A stretch of 64,000 nt of DNA from Chondrus crispus (taxonomy: Eukaryota; Rhodophyta; Florideophyceae; Gigartinales; Gigartinaceae), in assembly GCF_000350225.1 (NCBI RefSeq), contig NW_005178991.1, forward strand, positions 62,001-126,000, in the 5' to 3' direction. Positions 1 to 8,381 of this stretch are shown in pieces. Position 1 is the stretch's first letter; each line of letters starts with the position of its first letter. A model generated the notes under the pieces. It made no database searches. It was given only the letters and a program-made list of their open reading frames with translations, and was not told the origin of the DNA. The translations under genes were made by a program, and so were the position numbers.

Positions 1-78
1 GGTACGCCTCCGGAGGCACTCGGCTCTTTTGGGCCATGGTCAACTTCTCGTACTGGTGGGGTACGAGGGATACATCCT

Positions 79-2082
79 TCACCTGCATATCGCAGTCGGG
101 GGAAATGTGGTCCCCGACCCGATAATAGGTGAAGCAGATGATCTGCGGGGACGGAGGTCCTCGCAGATCCTTCTGGTAATTACGGGACGTTCTCCCGCGT
201 GGAAGTCCGCGAAAGCCCTCGGCGGGCTCTCGAGTGGGTTGATACGGCTTGCGCCGGTCGCTGTAAGACAGCGAGTCTCCGTCGTTGAAGGAAGACTCTT
301 CCGTCGGGAGGGAAGGAGTCCCCCCGACGAGGTCACCTTCTGTAGCGAAGTAGTTCTCGGCTCCCCGGGCCGTTTGAAAACTGGGAGGGGGGCCAGTCGA
401 CGTCGACGGGGCGCCATCCAGGGCAGCGATGACCTGTTTAACCGGGCGGGGCTTCCCGAACTCCACGCCGCGCCCAGAACCGTGCTGGGCCCAGAAGGCG
501 TCGACGTGCGAACGCGCATGGGCGATGGTATCCTCGAACGAGGATCGCGGTCGATCCTCGCGAGCTTGTAACACCGGCGGCTCGATCGCGGGGGTGTGCC
601 CCTCGATGAAGAGGGGCGTCATCTCGTATGCCGAGTGCACGTCTCCGCACCTCCCCAGGGCGGTGGACATTCGAGTAGCGTACTCGGTTTCCAATTCGTT
701 CGGCTTCTGGCGTAGCTCCCTCAATGCCGTGAGAGCCCGCTCGATCTCGAGGTTCGTCGCATACGTGCGTAACAGCCAATTGACGGCGGCGGCCCAGTTT
801 GCCATCCCCTGAGATTTACGGTGCAGTCCCCGCTGGGACTCATACGCTTCCTTAGCGGACGGGGCCAGCAGATGGGGTAGGGCCATCAGGGCCATCGCCT
901 CAGTCATATTGGCGCTGTCAAAATTTTCCTTGCAGCGAGCCAGGAAACTGATGACCCTGATGGGATCTACCCCACTGAATTTATACTCCCCCATGACCAC
1001 GAGGAGGTATTGCACCCTCTTACGGGTGGTAGCGTATACCCGGTCGTCCAAGGTCGGGTCGGTATCCACGAGGCGGTAGGCTCGGTAGTTGCACACACCT
1101 CTGAACCGGTGTTTCGTCGGCTTCCAGACAGAAACCTTTTTCTGTTTGGGACCGAACGTCGGCGTTGGGGCCGTAAGTGACTCTGACTCGGAATCTGTCT
1201 CCGAGTCAGAGGAGGATGACGAGGACGGGCTCGAGTACCCGTCCAGAGGGTAACCATTCTTTCGTCCTTTGCGACGGTTCGCCTTCCGCTCTTTCCGACT
1301 AGGTTTGGGCTTTTTTCGTCGTCCACTCCCCTCGTCGTCTGAGCTTCCCCCTTGATCGGGGTTCCCTCCCAGTAAATTTTGGGAAAGTAAATCAACTTCA
1401 AGGTGGATAGGTCCGGCGGAGGCTCCCTCGCGGGAGGCTCCAGCCGCAGTCCGCCACGCCTGAGAGTTGGCGGAGAATTGGGGAGCAGTCTCCATGGACG
1501 GGACCGGTATCCCCGCGGCTTGCAGCGCCGGCATTGTTACGTTCGAAAAGAGCAAGCTCTTATTCATCGGGGGTAACTCCTCAGCAGGAGGGATAGTAGC
1601 TACTCTGACTGTAGTCGGAGGGATCACCGCAGCGGTGGCTGGGGTTTGCCTCACCGATCCGCCCTGCGGGCCAGGCGACGGATCGGGGCGGTGCGTCTTT
1701 ACGACGGCAAGCTCTTGACGGAGGGCAGCAAGCTCCTCTGCCACGGAAGCGATCTCTTCTTTCAGAGGGCTGGTCGCCTCATCGACTCTGGCAGATATAT
1801 CCGCCTGCCAGGCCGTGGTTCATACGCCTTCAAGGGCGGAGAGTCGGTCGCGTTCTCGCGCGGCTTGTACCTCGGCTTTTGCCGCGATAGTTTCCTCAAT
1901 AAAAGTCTTGAGGTTTCTCGCAGCGCCGTCGGTTGCGCTGCGAGCTTCTCCGCTACAGTATTGAGCGTGAATCTTTCGGCTTCTCGGAGGGCCTCGCGGC
2001 AACTCCGAGTGATCCACGCCACAACTGGCGGAGGCACGTCTCGAGGACGGGTCTCACGGGACGATTCGGACCCGGATACCAT
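79..2082 (-). pseudogene. Gag region of the left-edge Gypsy element, fossil
   Basis: The region begins at an ATG at 2082, about 85 bases after the primer site. Minus-strand translations show a charged N-terminal part, a Ser/Asp/Glu-rich linker near 1190-1240, and a capsid-like helical region from about 1020 down to about 500. The capsid part shares the general pattern of Ty3/Gypsy Gag (aromatic and glycine residues before DPI, then FL, then a W followed by a long helix). Gag would build the virus-like particle. No zinc knuckle is visible before the window ends. The region is broken in several places. Confidence 0.6.
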
Positions 2083-2166
2083 AGCCTTGAGCTTGTCGAA
2101 ACCTGTTGAAAGAAAGAGGGAAGACCTAGAACCAAAGACGGTAAGGGATAAGGGACACTCCGTAGA

Positions 2167-2185
2167 CTTCTAGGTCAGGAGACCA
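2167..2185 (-). other. Primer-binding site of the left-edge Gypsy element
   Basis: In element orientation it reads TGGTCTCCTGACCTAGAAG and lies three bases after the LTR. It differs at one base from the site of the chromovirus at 8304-8322. Its complement contains CTTCTAG, which looks like the anticodon loop of tRNA-Arg(UCU). Confidence 0.6.
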
Positions 2186-2188
2186 AAA

Positions 2189-3508
2189 TGTCGTGCACTG
2201 AGGGGGAAGGGTGGGATCCCCCTCTGGCAGAGCGCGCGCGTTCGGGGCGCGTGTAGGGGGTTCGGGAGACCACCCATAAAGGAACCGATATGGGGCCGGG
2301 CGCTATGCGCAGTAGGGAATTGGAGGGGTAAAAGGAAATGGAGGACACGCCCAGGAGGGGTGGAGTGGTAGAGGTAGGTGGGAATCGAGGACGTAGATAG
2401 CTCGCGTGGTACCGTCGTGGGACGGGGACCGGCGCAAGGCTACGACTCCGATTCCAGAAACCCAGGTTGTAGACCCAAAGCTTCGTGAGGATTTACTTAG
2501 GGTCGGACGTCGGCTATATACTAGCCGACGTCCGAGCTATAATTAATTAAACTAAAAAATACTAAATTAAAACGACGGCAACGACGGCCGGAGAAACTCC
2601 TCGTGGGGAGGTATGACAACCATTACACGTGGGGAATGACACTTGGTCACAGGGGCCTTGATGCCCGGTTACACGTGGCGTGAGGTACACGTGTGCCCCG
2701 GAGAAGGAGTCGTACTGGCCGGGGACACGTGTCCCGCGTGAAAAGGGAAAGGTGGGTCAGTGCACTACACGTAGCGGCGCTACACCTCCGTACTGCCCGA
2801 TGGCAAAGTACCGACACCGGAACGGTGGCAACCTGTATCCGATGGAACCAATACTGTCCTGTATACACAACAGGACCTTCGAGGGAGACGTCGTCGCAAC
2901 AGCCTCCGTCGGGGGACGTAAACAAGTAGCAGCGCTACACCCACGTTTCGCCCGATGGCTAAGACACCTACACAGGTCCGGTCGCAACCAAAGCCGATGG
3001 CACCAACAACAAACAAAAGAACCAACACAAGAGCCCGATGACTCCAGTCGTCACAATGCGGATCGCAATCAGGCACCGTGGAACCAACACAAGATACGGG
3101 AATAGAAATAGAGATAGAAATAGAAATGAATAGGTGAAATAAAGGAAAAGGAAAGGGAACCCCCGAGCGCAAAGGATAAGGTAATCTGTGGTAAAAGGGA
3201 GCGTCTTGGGAAAGACGGACTTCGACCAAGGCGATATTCAACTCTGGCAACTCGGGTTACCTTTACTGACTTGGTGGTCAGAGGACTAAGGCATATATCG
3301 CCCCGCCGGAGCCACTACAGTAGCTCTCGGCGCTAGATCCTAGATCTAATCTAATGTTAGATAATTAATTGGTAACTCAATTAAAACAAATAATTGAAAT
3401 AATACTGTGCAAATATTCACACGTGTGTCCCCCAACCCGGACTACTTTGTCATACCTTATTGATTTCCTTTCGATCCACCCCCATGTAGAGCCCATTATT
3501 GCACTACA
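2189..3508 (-). repeat. 5' LTR of the left-edge Gypsy element
   Basis: On the plus strand the block starts TGTCGTGCA and ends TGCACTACA, giving imperfect inverted ends that fit the TG...CA rule. The left limit is set by the primer site three bases away. The right limit is set by the point where an open Copia RNase H frame resumes. At about 1,320 bp it is long. It holds a 13-bp-stem hairpin (2504-2534), several CACGTG-type palindromes between 2626 and 2740, and an A/T-rich stretch near 2540-2570. Only one LTR is visible, so the limits are inferred. Confidence 0.6.
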
Positions 3509-3742
3509 CGTACACCTCAGGATAAGTCGATAATTGCGGATGTGTCACTACTGCGCTATCATTTCGAAACGCATCAGCTTAACAGAGTGGTTTGGATACC
3601 TGGTTCAGCGAATCCGGCTGATCCATTGACGAAGCGTGACAGCCCGTTAGCCGAGACTCTGCAACTCAGGCTCTTCGATGGAACTCTACCGCTCCAGTTT
3701 GACAACACAGAATCAAGATCTTCCAATGCCCCGTTGGGTTAG
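3509..3742 (+). pseudogene. Copia RNase H tail, fossil fragment
   Basis: An open frame beginning right at the Gypsy LTR edge encodes the end of a Copia/Ty1 RNase H domain. It includes WIPGSANPADPLTKR, the family's ADxLTK signature that closes the polyprotein. The Copia element at 51630-60620 ends with the related WIAGKLNLADALTKR. Everything upstream was separated by the Gypsy insertion. No 3' LTR was identified downstream. It is a broken remnant and the older of the two nested elements. Confidence 0.75.
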
Positions 3743-4180
3743 TCGGTTTATCTCAAAAAGGGAAGAGTATTAATTATGATTTGCACACGTGTATTACAGC
3801 AATGCATGCCTATCCTACTAGTTGATCTCCTATAATTGCATGGCAGTACACCAGCAATGCAACCTGCTTCTGATCATCGAACTCAGTTGAATGCAATTAT
3901 TGCATGGCCGATGCAGTCTGAATGCTCTCTCTCCTGTGTAATTATGTCGTGCTCCCTACAAACAAATATTGTAGCATAGAATCACATCCGTATGTTCCTT
4001 TGTTCTTTGATGAACCTTTAGCACTGCATTTTTGCAGAACTCCCTCGCCCATCTGTATTGAGGCAGGGCACACGCACAGCACTAACACAGCATCTGATAA
4101 ATTCAAACCAAGGCCCCTGCCTACCAGCTGTAGCCCTCACGACCAGCCAACGTGCTGTACCAAGCTGCCTCTCTAACTAC
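3743..4180. other. No gene recognised
   Basis: A/T-richer sequence after the Copia remnant. It may include the remains of the Copia 3' LTR, but there is no second copy to compare. The short plus-strand frames have no recognisable content. Confidence 0.4.
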
Positions 4181-5049
4181 TTAATTTACATCATTCTCTC
4201 CACGAGAATATCTTTCGCCGGCGGAGGTTGCAGTGGCTCTGGAAACCATGCGGTCGGTCTCGCTCCCCTTTCCTGCAATGGCTAGAGCATCAGCATTCAT
4301 TGATTTTTCGTTGTTATGCGCTACCTTCGGTTGCGGGGCCACAGCGACTGCTGCAATTCCGTTTTTAGAACTGCGGATGTCGTCTTCATCTGCAGCCATG
4401 TGGTGTTTGCGTAGTATGTATGGTCCCACTGATGCGGTAGAAGTGACCACACTAGTCGTGGCAACACTTGCCGTCATGGGATGGACTGCTCCACCGCCCT
4501 CTGGATTTTTCCTTGTAGTCTCATCTGGTAGCTCTTGCTGTGGATTTGGTGCACCACTTGCCACCTCTCGCGCAGCATTTAAGGAATCGCTTTGATCACG
4601 AGTCAAGGCAGTTGGCGGAACGATTTGCGCTGCCGGCACCGCGGAGGATGAGCTTGCTGCAGACATCCATTGAGGAAGGAGCTTTCTGCGCCGGAGACAT
4701 GCGAACTTTCGTTCTCTGCCCTTTGCATGGCTTCGAGATATGTTTCTTCGTTGATTGCTCGTTTTTGGCGAGCAGTTTCAGACGAAGGGGTGCCATGATC
4801 TCCTAGATTACTGCAAAGCACATCCGGAGAGCCGTGGTCCGACCGCGAGACAGGGACAGGAGCTGCAGGTTCATTGGGCATCACGCGCTGATTGCTTGTT
4901 CTGGAACGAGTGTGTGTTTTATTGGAGTATCTTCTTCCCTCGGGCTGGTACCCGTGTACCGGAAAACTTGCAGGCTTCACGGAATGCGTAGCTCGAATTA
5001 CTGGGGCAGAGGCCGATTCGCTGCTTATCGGAAACTGCCAAATAGCCAT
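4181..5049 (-). CDS. Unrecognised Ser/Ala-rich coding-like region (two overlapping frames)
   Basis: Two minus-strand frames, 4603-5049 (148 codons) and 4181-4666 (161 codons), overlap by about 60 bases. The upstream frame is polar, with an acidic/Gln/Glu patch (EETYLEAMQRAENE). The downstream frame starts MSAASSSSAVPAAQ and is rich in Ala, Ser, Thr and Val. The compositional continuity suggests one disordered protein split by a frameshift or a short intron, but this is inference. No domain was recognised. Chance open frames are a real alternative. Confidence 0.3.
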
Positions 5050-5381
5050 TCAATGTTGCTGATGAAAGAAATTGCGCTGCCTTTCATCAAGACAATGGCT
5101 AGCGTTACCGAGTCTGTCTCGAGGCATTGCATTCGTGTTCATCGCATTTGAATGCATGCTAGTATGCAACGTTCTTTATCTACCCGGCTGCGGCTGCAAT
5201 GTCCTCGTCCATTGGGCCGCATGTACCTTCGATGCAGGAAGACTCTGAGCAATCCCGCCGCCGACAGTCGAATGTCCGACTGGACTGATTGTTTCATAAT
5301 TCGAAACACTTTGCTTTGGCGCGGCGCGCTGTAAGGAAGCCGTCGACACGGCCTGAGAGCCGGGAACTATTAGCAGAGGGG

Positions 5382-6173
5382 TTAGCTTCGAATGCCACGA
5401 GGAGATTGCATGGGTTGTCTGAGAAACTGCAGCGGCATGGCTGACTGGCGCAGGATTTGAGGATAGGAAGGCAATGGTCGCGCGAAGGAATGTGCTGCTC
5501 CCGAATATGGACCAGACTGTATCGCCTTTCCTGATAGCTCGACGTTCAAAGGTGACGTTAGGCTCTCACCCAGCATGTTCACTTTAGCGGTCAAGCAAAT
5601 TGTGCAATTCTCATCCTTGCGTGTCCCCCATACTTCGAGCGCCCGTCTGCAAAGACTTCTGTATGTTTGAAAGAGCGCCTTCCTGTCTTGGCACGAGATC
5701 CTGTAATCGCCGGGTGCGATCAAAGGCGGCGTCAGGCTTGCAAAGCCCTAGTGCCTCCCCTTTCTATTGCGATTCTTTCCTGGGCACCGGGGGCAACCGT
5801 TGACTACGGCTGGGAGCCCGCGTTAGGTTGTTGGTGGCTGTGGGAAAGCGGGAAAGCGCCCTGGCTCACCGTAGATGCCGTTTGAGGAGTGTTGGGTGTG
5901 GAATAGGGGACGTACGGGCGGAAAGTTGGGTTCTGTTCGCATCTGCCGAGCTGAACATTCGACGGCTCTTGGCCAAGACTTTGGTGTGGAAGTTGCGGGA
6001 CTGGAGATGGTGACGGTTTTTGTAGGTGCCTTCGTAAAGAGAGCGGTTGCTGCGAGGGGACCTGGGGTCTGACGGGGCAGTGTCTGTTGGAAGATGTTCT
6101 CGCTCAACCCTATGAAGATTCTCTGTTGCGTTAGTGATGTGAAGCATGGGGACGCATGTGCGCCACTACTCAT
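5382..6173 (-). CDS. Unrecognised minus-strand frames, possibly upstream exons of the same gene
   Basis: Two frames read toward 5049: 5823-6173 (116 codons, Pro/Thr/Ser-rich) and 5382-5723 (113 codons). The second contains a more ordered-looking segment, KALFQTYRSLCRRALEVWG, followed by a Cys pair in CTICLTAKVN. I recognise no family. They could be exons of one low-complexity host gene together with 4181-5049, but no clear splice sites were established. Confidence 0.25.
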
Positions 6174-6875
6174 GTAATGCTGCCGAAATTCAAGTAAGTA
6201 TTGTTCTCATTGGTTGGAACTATTATCTCTCGTATTATTTACATCCTTACGGTACGTGTAGCCCACTTTGGGATCTAATGGCCACCTAACCCGTATAGTC
6301 AGGTTAGGAGGTGTCAGTGTGTGTTCTTCGGTTTAGCGGGTTTACGAAGGACTTTTTAGGGGTACATAACGGAGAAGCTGGCAGTCCAATTTAGTAAAAG
6401 ACGGATAGCCTTCCAAAGAAACTACCACGTCCATCAGTGTCGACTGAGGGAGCGTCGGAGAGGAACTGGTCGGAGAGGAACTGGATCTTGACGAAGAAAG
6501 CGGGAGTCCCTGCTCATGCGGAGCGATTCTCTCCATGTGAAGGCGTGACATTCGTAGGCAAATATAATCGTGGCAAAAGTGCTTTCCAATTTCCAATTTT
6601 GCTGCAGATTTCCTCTAAAGCTTTACAGTACAGTACTTGGTAGCTGTTGCGCATGTGTACACGTGTCGGACGCCTTCTGCTTCCAGAAAGGGCGGCATTC
6701 TCTGCGATACACGCATCGCGAGTCCTAGACGTTTCCGCGAAAAGAAAAAGGAAACAAAAAGAAAGGTTTCTATGGCAATTCCTGAAAAATATTGAATACA
6801 TTACAGTATTGGGGTGTGGCTGTTCAGTACAGTATAAACCTTTCGGGCGGGTTGGCGCCAAGACTTCGGTTCAAC
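6174..6875. other. No gene recognised
   Basis: Mostly A/T-rich sequence. It has a GTGTACACGTGTC palindrome near 6655, of the kind also found in the LTRs, and no supported coding region. Confidence 0.4.
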
Positions 6876-7256
6876 TTATGACCGGAACAGTACGCCACCC
6901 TGTGCTGTCGCCATGGCCTGCGTATCATCACTCTTCTCAATCGCGCGCAAGTACAATTCCGTAGCGCGAACTGCATTCGCCTCGACTCCCTCCGCACTAT
7001 CTACCAGCAGATCGGCGGGAAGCACCATGGCATCAACATCGTCGTGTTCCTCAATCGCATCCTCAAACAGTTTCACAGCGCGCGGTGCGTCCCGCACAAC
7101 ACCGTCTCTTCCATCCCTTACTAAGATTGCTAGGTTAACCATAGCGTCGCAATCATGAGCCTTCTCGATGGCGTTCTCGAATAACTCGGCAGCGCGAGCT
7201 GAATTTGTCTCGACCCCCTCTGGGCCTTCCGTTAGCATTTTTCCGAGGTTGACCAT
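6876..7256 (-). CDS. Sel1-like repeat protein, fragment
   Basis: The 126-codon frame is built of about three Sel1-like (SLR) units of roughly 36 residues. Each pairs an AMVNLA-type helix with a DGVxxDxxRAxxLFEDAIE-type helix. SLR proteins form alpha-alpha superhelices and act as scaffolds in eukaryotic signalling and ER quality control. This frame starts and ends inside repeats, so it is part of a longer gene or a remnant. A further SLR unit on the opposite strand at 7412-7520 shows local rearrangement. The last 15 or so residues, after TQAMATAQGG, depart from the repeat pattern. Confidence 0.65.
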   Translation of the reverse strand: MVNLGKMLTEGPEGVETNSARAAELFENAIEKAHDCDAMVNLAILVRDGRDGVVRDAPRAVKLFEDAIEEHDDVDAMVLPADLLVDSAEGVEANAVRATELYLRAIEKSDDTQAMATAQGGVLFRS

Positions 7257-7411
7257 TGCGCCGCTTTGACCGTGACCCCCCTCAAAAACTACACTTCACG
7301 CTTCAAGAGTAGCTCGTACCTATCATAAGTTTACCAATAGAAGCCCCAGAGAGCGTGAAACAGGACGAGAAGGCGTCCTTCGAGCAGAGCAGCCTCGCCA
7401 GTCGTTAGCAT

Positions 7412-7520
7412 GCTAACGACGGCAACACCCTGTTCAGGCTGGGCAACCTAGCGAGAAACGGACGGGATGGAGTAGAAAAGGATGTCGCAGGCGCTGTGAA
7501 GCTGTACGAGGCCGGGGTCT
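7412..7520 (+). pseudogene. Single Sel1-like repeat remnant
   Basis: The plus-strand translation gives one good SLR unit: LGNLARNGRDGVEKD followed by VAGAVKLYEAG. It has no start, and the pattern is lost after the repeat. It lies about 80 bases left of the chromovirus 5' LTR and on the strand opposite the SLR frame at 6876-7256. It is best read as debris of an SLR gene family. Confidence 0.6.
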
Positions 7521-7597
7521 TCCGCTGTTACCCTCGCAAGACGTACATGTACGCCCCTTGCCATGCCCGGTGTGCTTTTCACCCAACACGCGCTCTT

Positions 7598-7602
7598 AAT
7601 CC
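7598..7602. repeat. Target-site duplication AATCC (partner at 20902-20906)
   Basis: Five-base direct repeat directly outside both LTRs, the length expected for Ty3/Gypsy integrase. Confidence 0.9.
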
Positions 7603-8302
7603 TGTAGTATAACCCCCCCTGGGGCTTTAAATTAGATTAGATCAAGAAATAGATCAGCTACTGTAGAGCGTCGAGCTCTACTCTACAACCGCGCGGGTCC
7701 ACGTGTACACCACGGGGACAAGGGACCCGCGCATACACGTGCACACGTGTACCACGCGCGAACGAAGTGCGCCCGCACCACGGGTAATACGTGTGCTGTC
7801 AGCCTCGACATAGCTGACAGTATTACAGTGCAGGCCGACCTGCACTGCAGTAGCCCACTACAGTACCTCGGTACTGTAGTGTTATGATAGATTGTTTTGT
7901 ATATTAAATAGGGAGCGGACCGACGGCGGCAAGGGGGGGAGAAGGACGGGCTTGTCCTCAACCGACCGCCAAGGTCAGTCCACCCAGCTTATTCTAAACG
8001 TCGCCTTCGCTCTTCGCGCGCGTTTAGTCGGAGCCGAGCCGGAGTGGACGCGCAGCACGCGAGCGAGCACGGAACGGCCTCCGCCCGTCAGCACTGGTAC
8101 GTCACCCAGTGCTGCTCCGGGGCGTCGAGGCGTCGATCTGCTCGTGTGTGCGCGCGTCCCTGCTCGCTCCCGCTCTACCACCGCTACCCGGGCCCGAGCC
8201 CGGTTCCGTAGCTGGTTGGCCCGCTTCACTCCTTCTCCGATCCGGGGTCTACAGGTCGAACTGCGCATACACCTCCAGTCGTCTGGGGGTGTTTATGCTA
8301 CA
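7603..8302 (+). repeat. 5' LTR of the chromovirus
   Basis: 700 bp, TG...CA ends, about 98.6% identical to the 3' LTR by eye. The first half holds four compact hairpins (7663-7681, 7796-7820, 7826-7847, 7858-7879). CACGTG palindromes lie between about 7699 and 7752. TATTAAATAG near 7901 is a candidate TATA element for the genomic transcript. The LTR also contains long spurious open frames. Confidence 0.93.
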
Positions 8303-8303
8303 G

Positions 8304-8322
8304 TGGTCTCCCGACCTAGAAG
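8304..8322 (+). other. Primer-binding site of the chromovirus
   Basis: TGGTCTCCCGACCTAGAAG begins one base after the LTR and is shared, with one change, by the left-edge Gypsy element. Its complement ends in ACCA but does not fold as a tRNA 3' arm, because the expected T-loop A is missing. It does contain CTTCTAG, a typical tRNA-Arg(UCU) anticodon loop. A perfect 16-base palindrome, CGGAGTTCGAACTCCG, follows at about 8328. Confidence 0.65.
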
Positions 8323-8381
8323 ACCCCGGAGTTCGAACTCCGAGAAGACTTCCGTTTCCCTCCGCGTCCGATCGCGTTGAG

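Larger units (their letters stand above)
1..3508 (-). mobile_element. Gypsy-type LTR retrotransposon, 5' part only, broken
   Basis: This is the 5' end of a minus-strand Ty3/Gypsy element that runs off the left edge of the window. In its own direction it has an LTR (3508 to 2189), a primer site (2185 to 2167) and a gag region (2082 to about 79). The outer LTR edge at 3508 directly abuts a reading frame of Copia RNase H, so the element inserted into an older Copia copy. The gag is related to that of the chromovirus at 7603-20901, and the primer site is almost the same, so the two are probably sister families. It is a fossil with several breaks. Its age cannot be estimated because the second LTR is outside the window. 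Confidence 0.75.

Noticed and set aside
29-571. Plus-strand open frame of 180 codons
   Set aside because: It is the complement of the minus-strand gag region and has no protein-like content.
8328-8343. Possible tRNA T-arm (CGGAGTTCGAACTCCG)
   Set aside because: It is a simple palindrome after the primer site. No acceptor, D or anticodon arm at proper distance, so no tRNA gene.
7892-8380. Open frames inside the chromovirus 5' LTR and leader
   Set aside because: They recur in the 3' LTR without gag and look like by-products of GC-rich LTR sequence; the gag start at 8382 is better supported.
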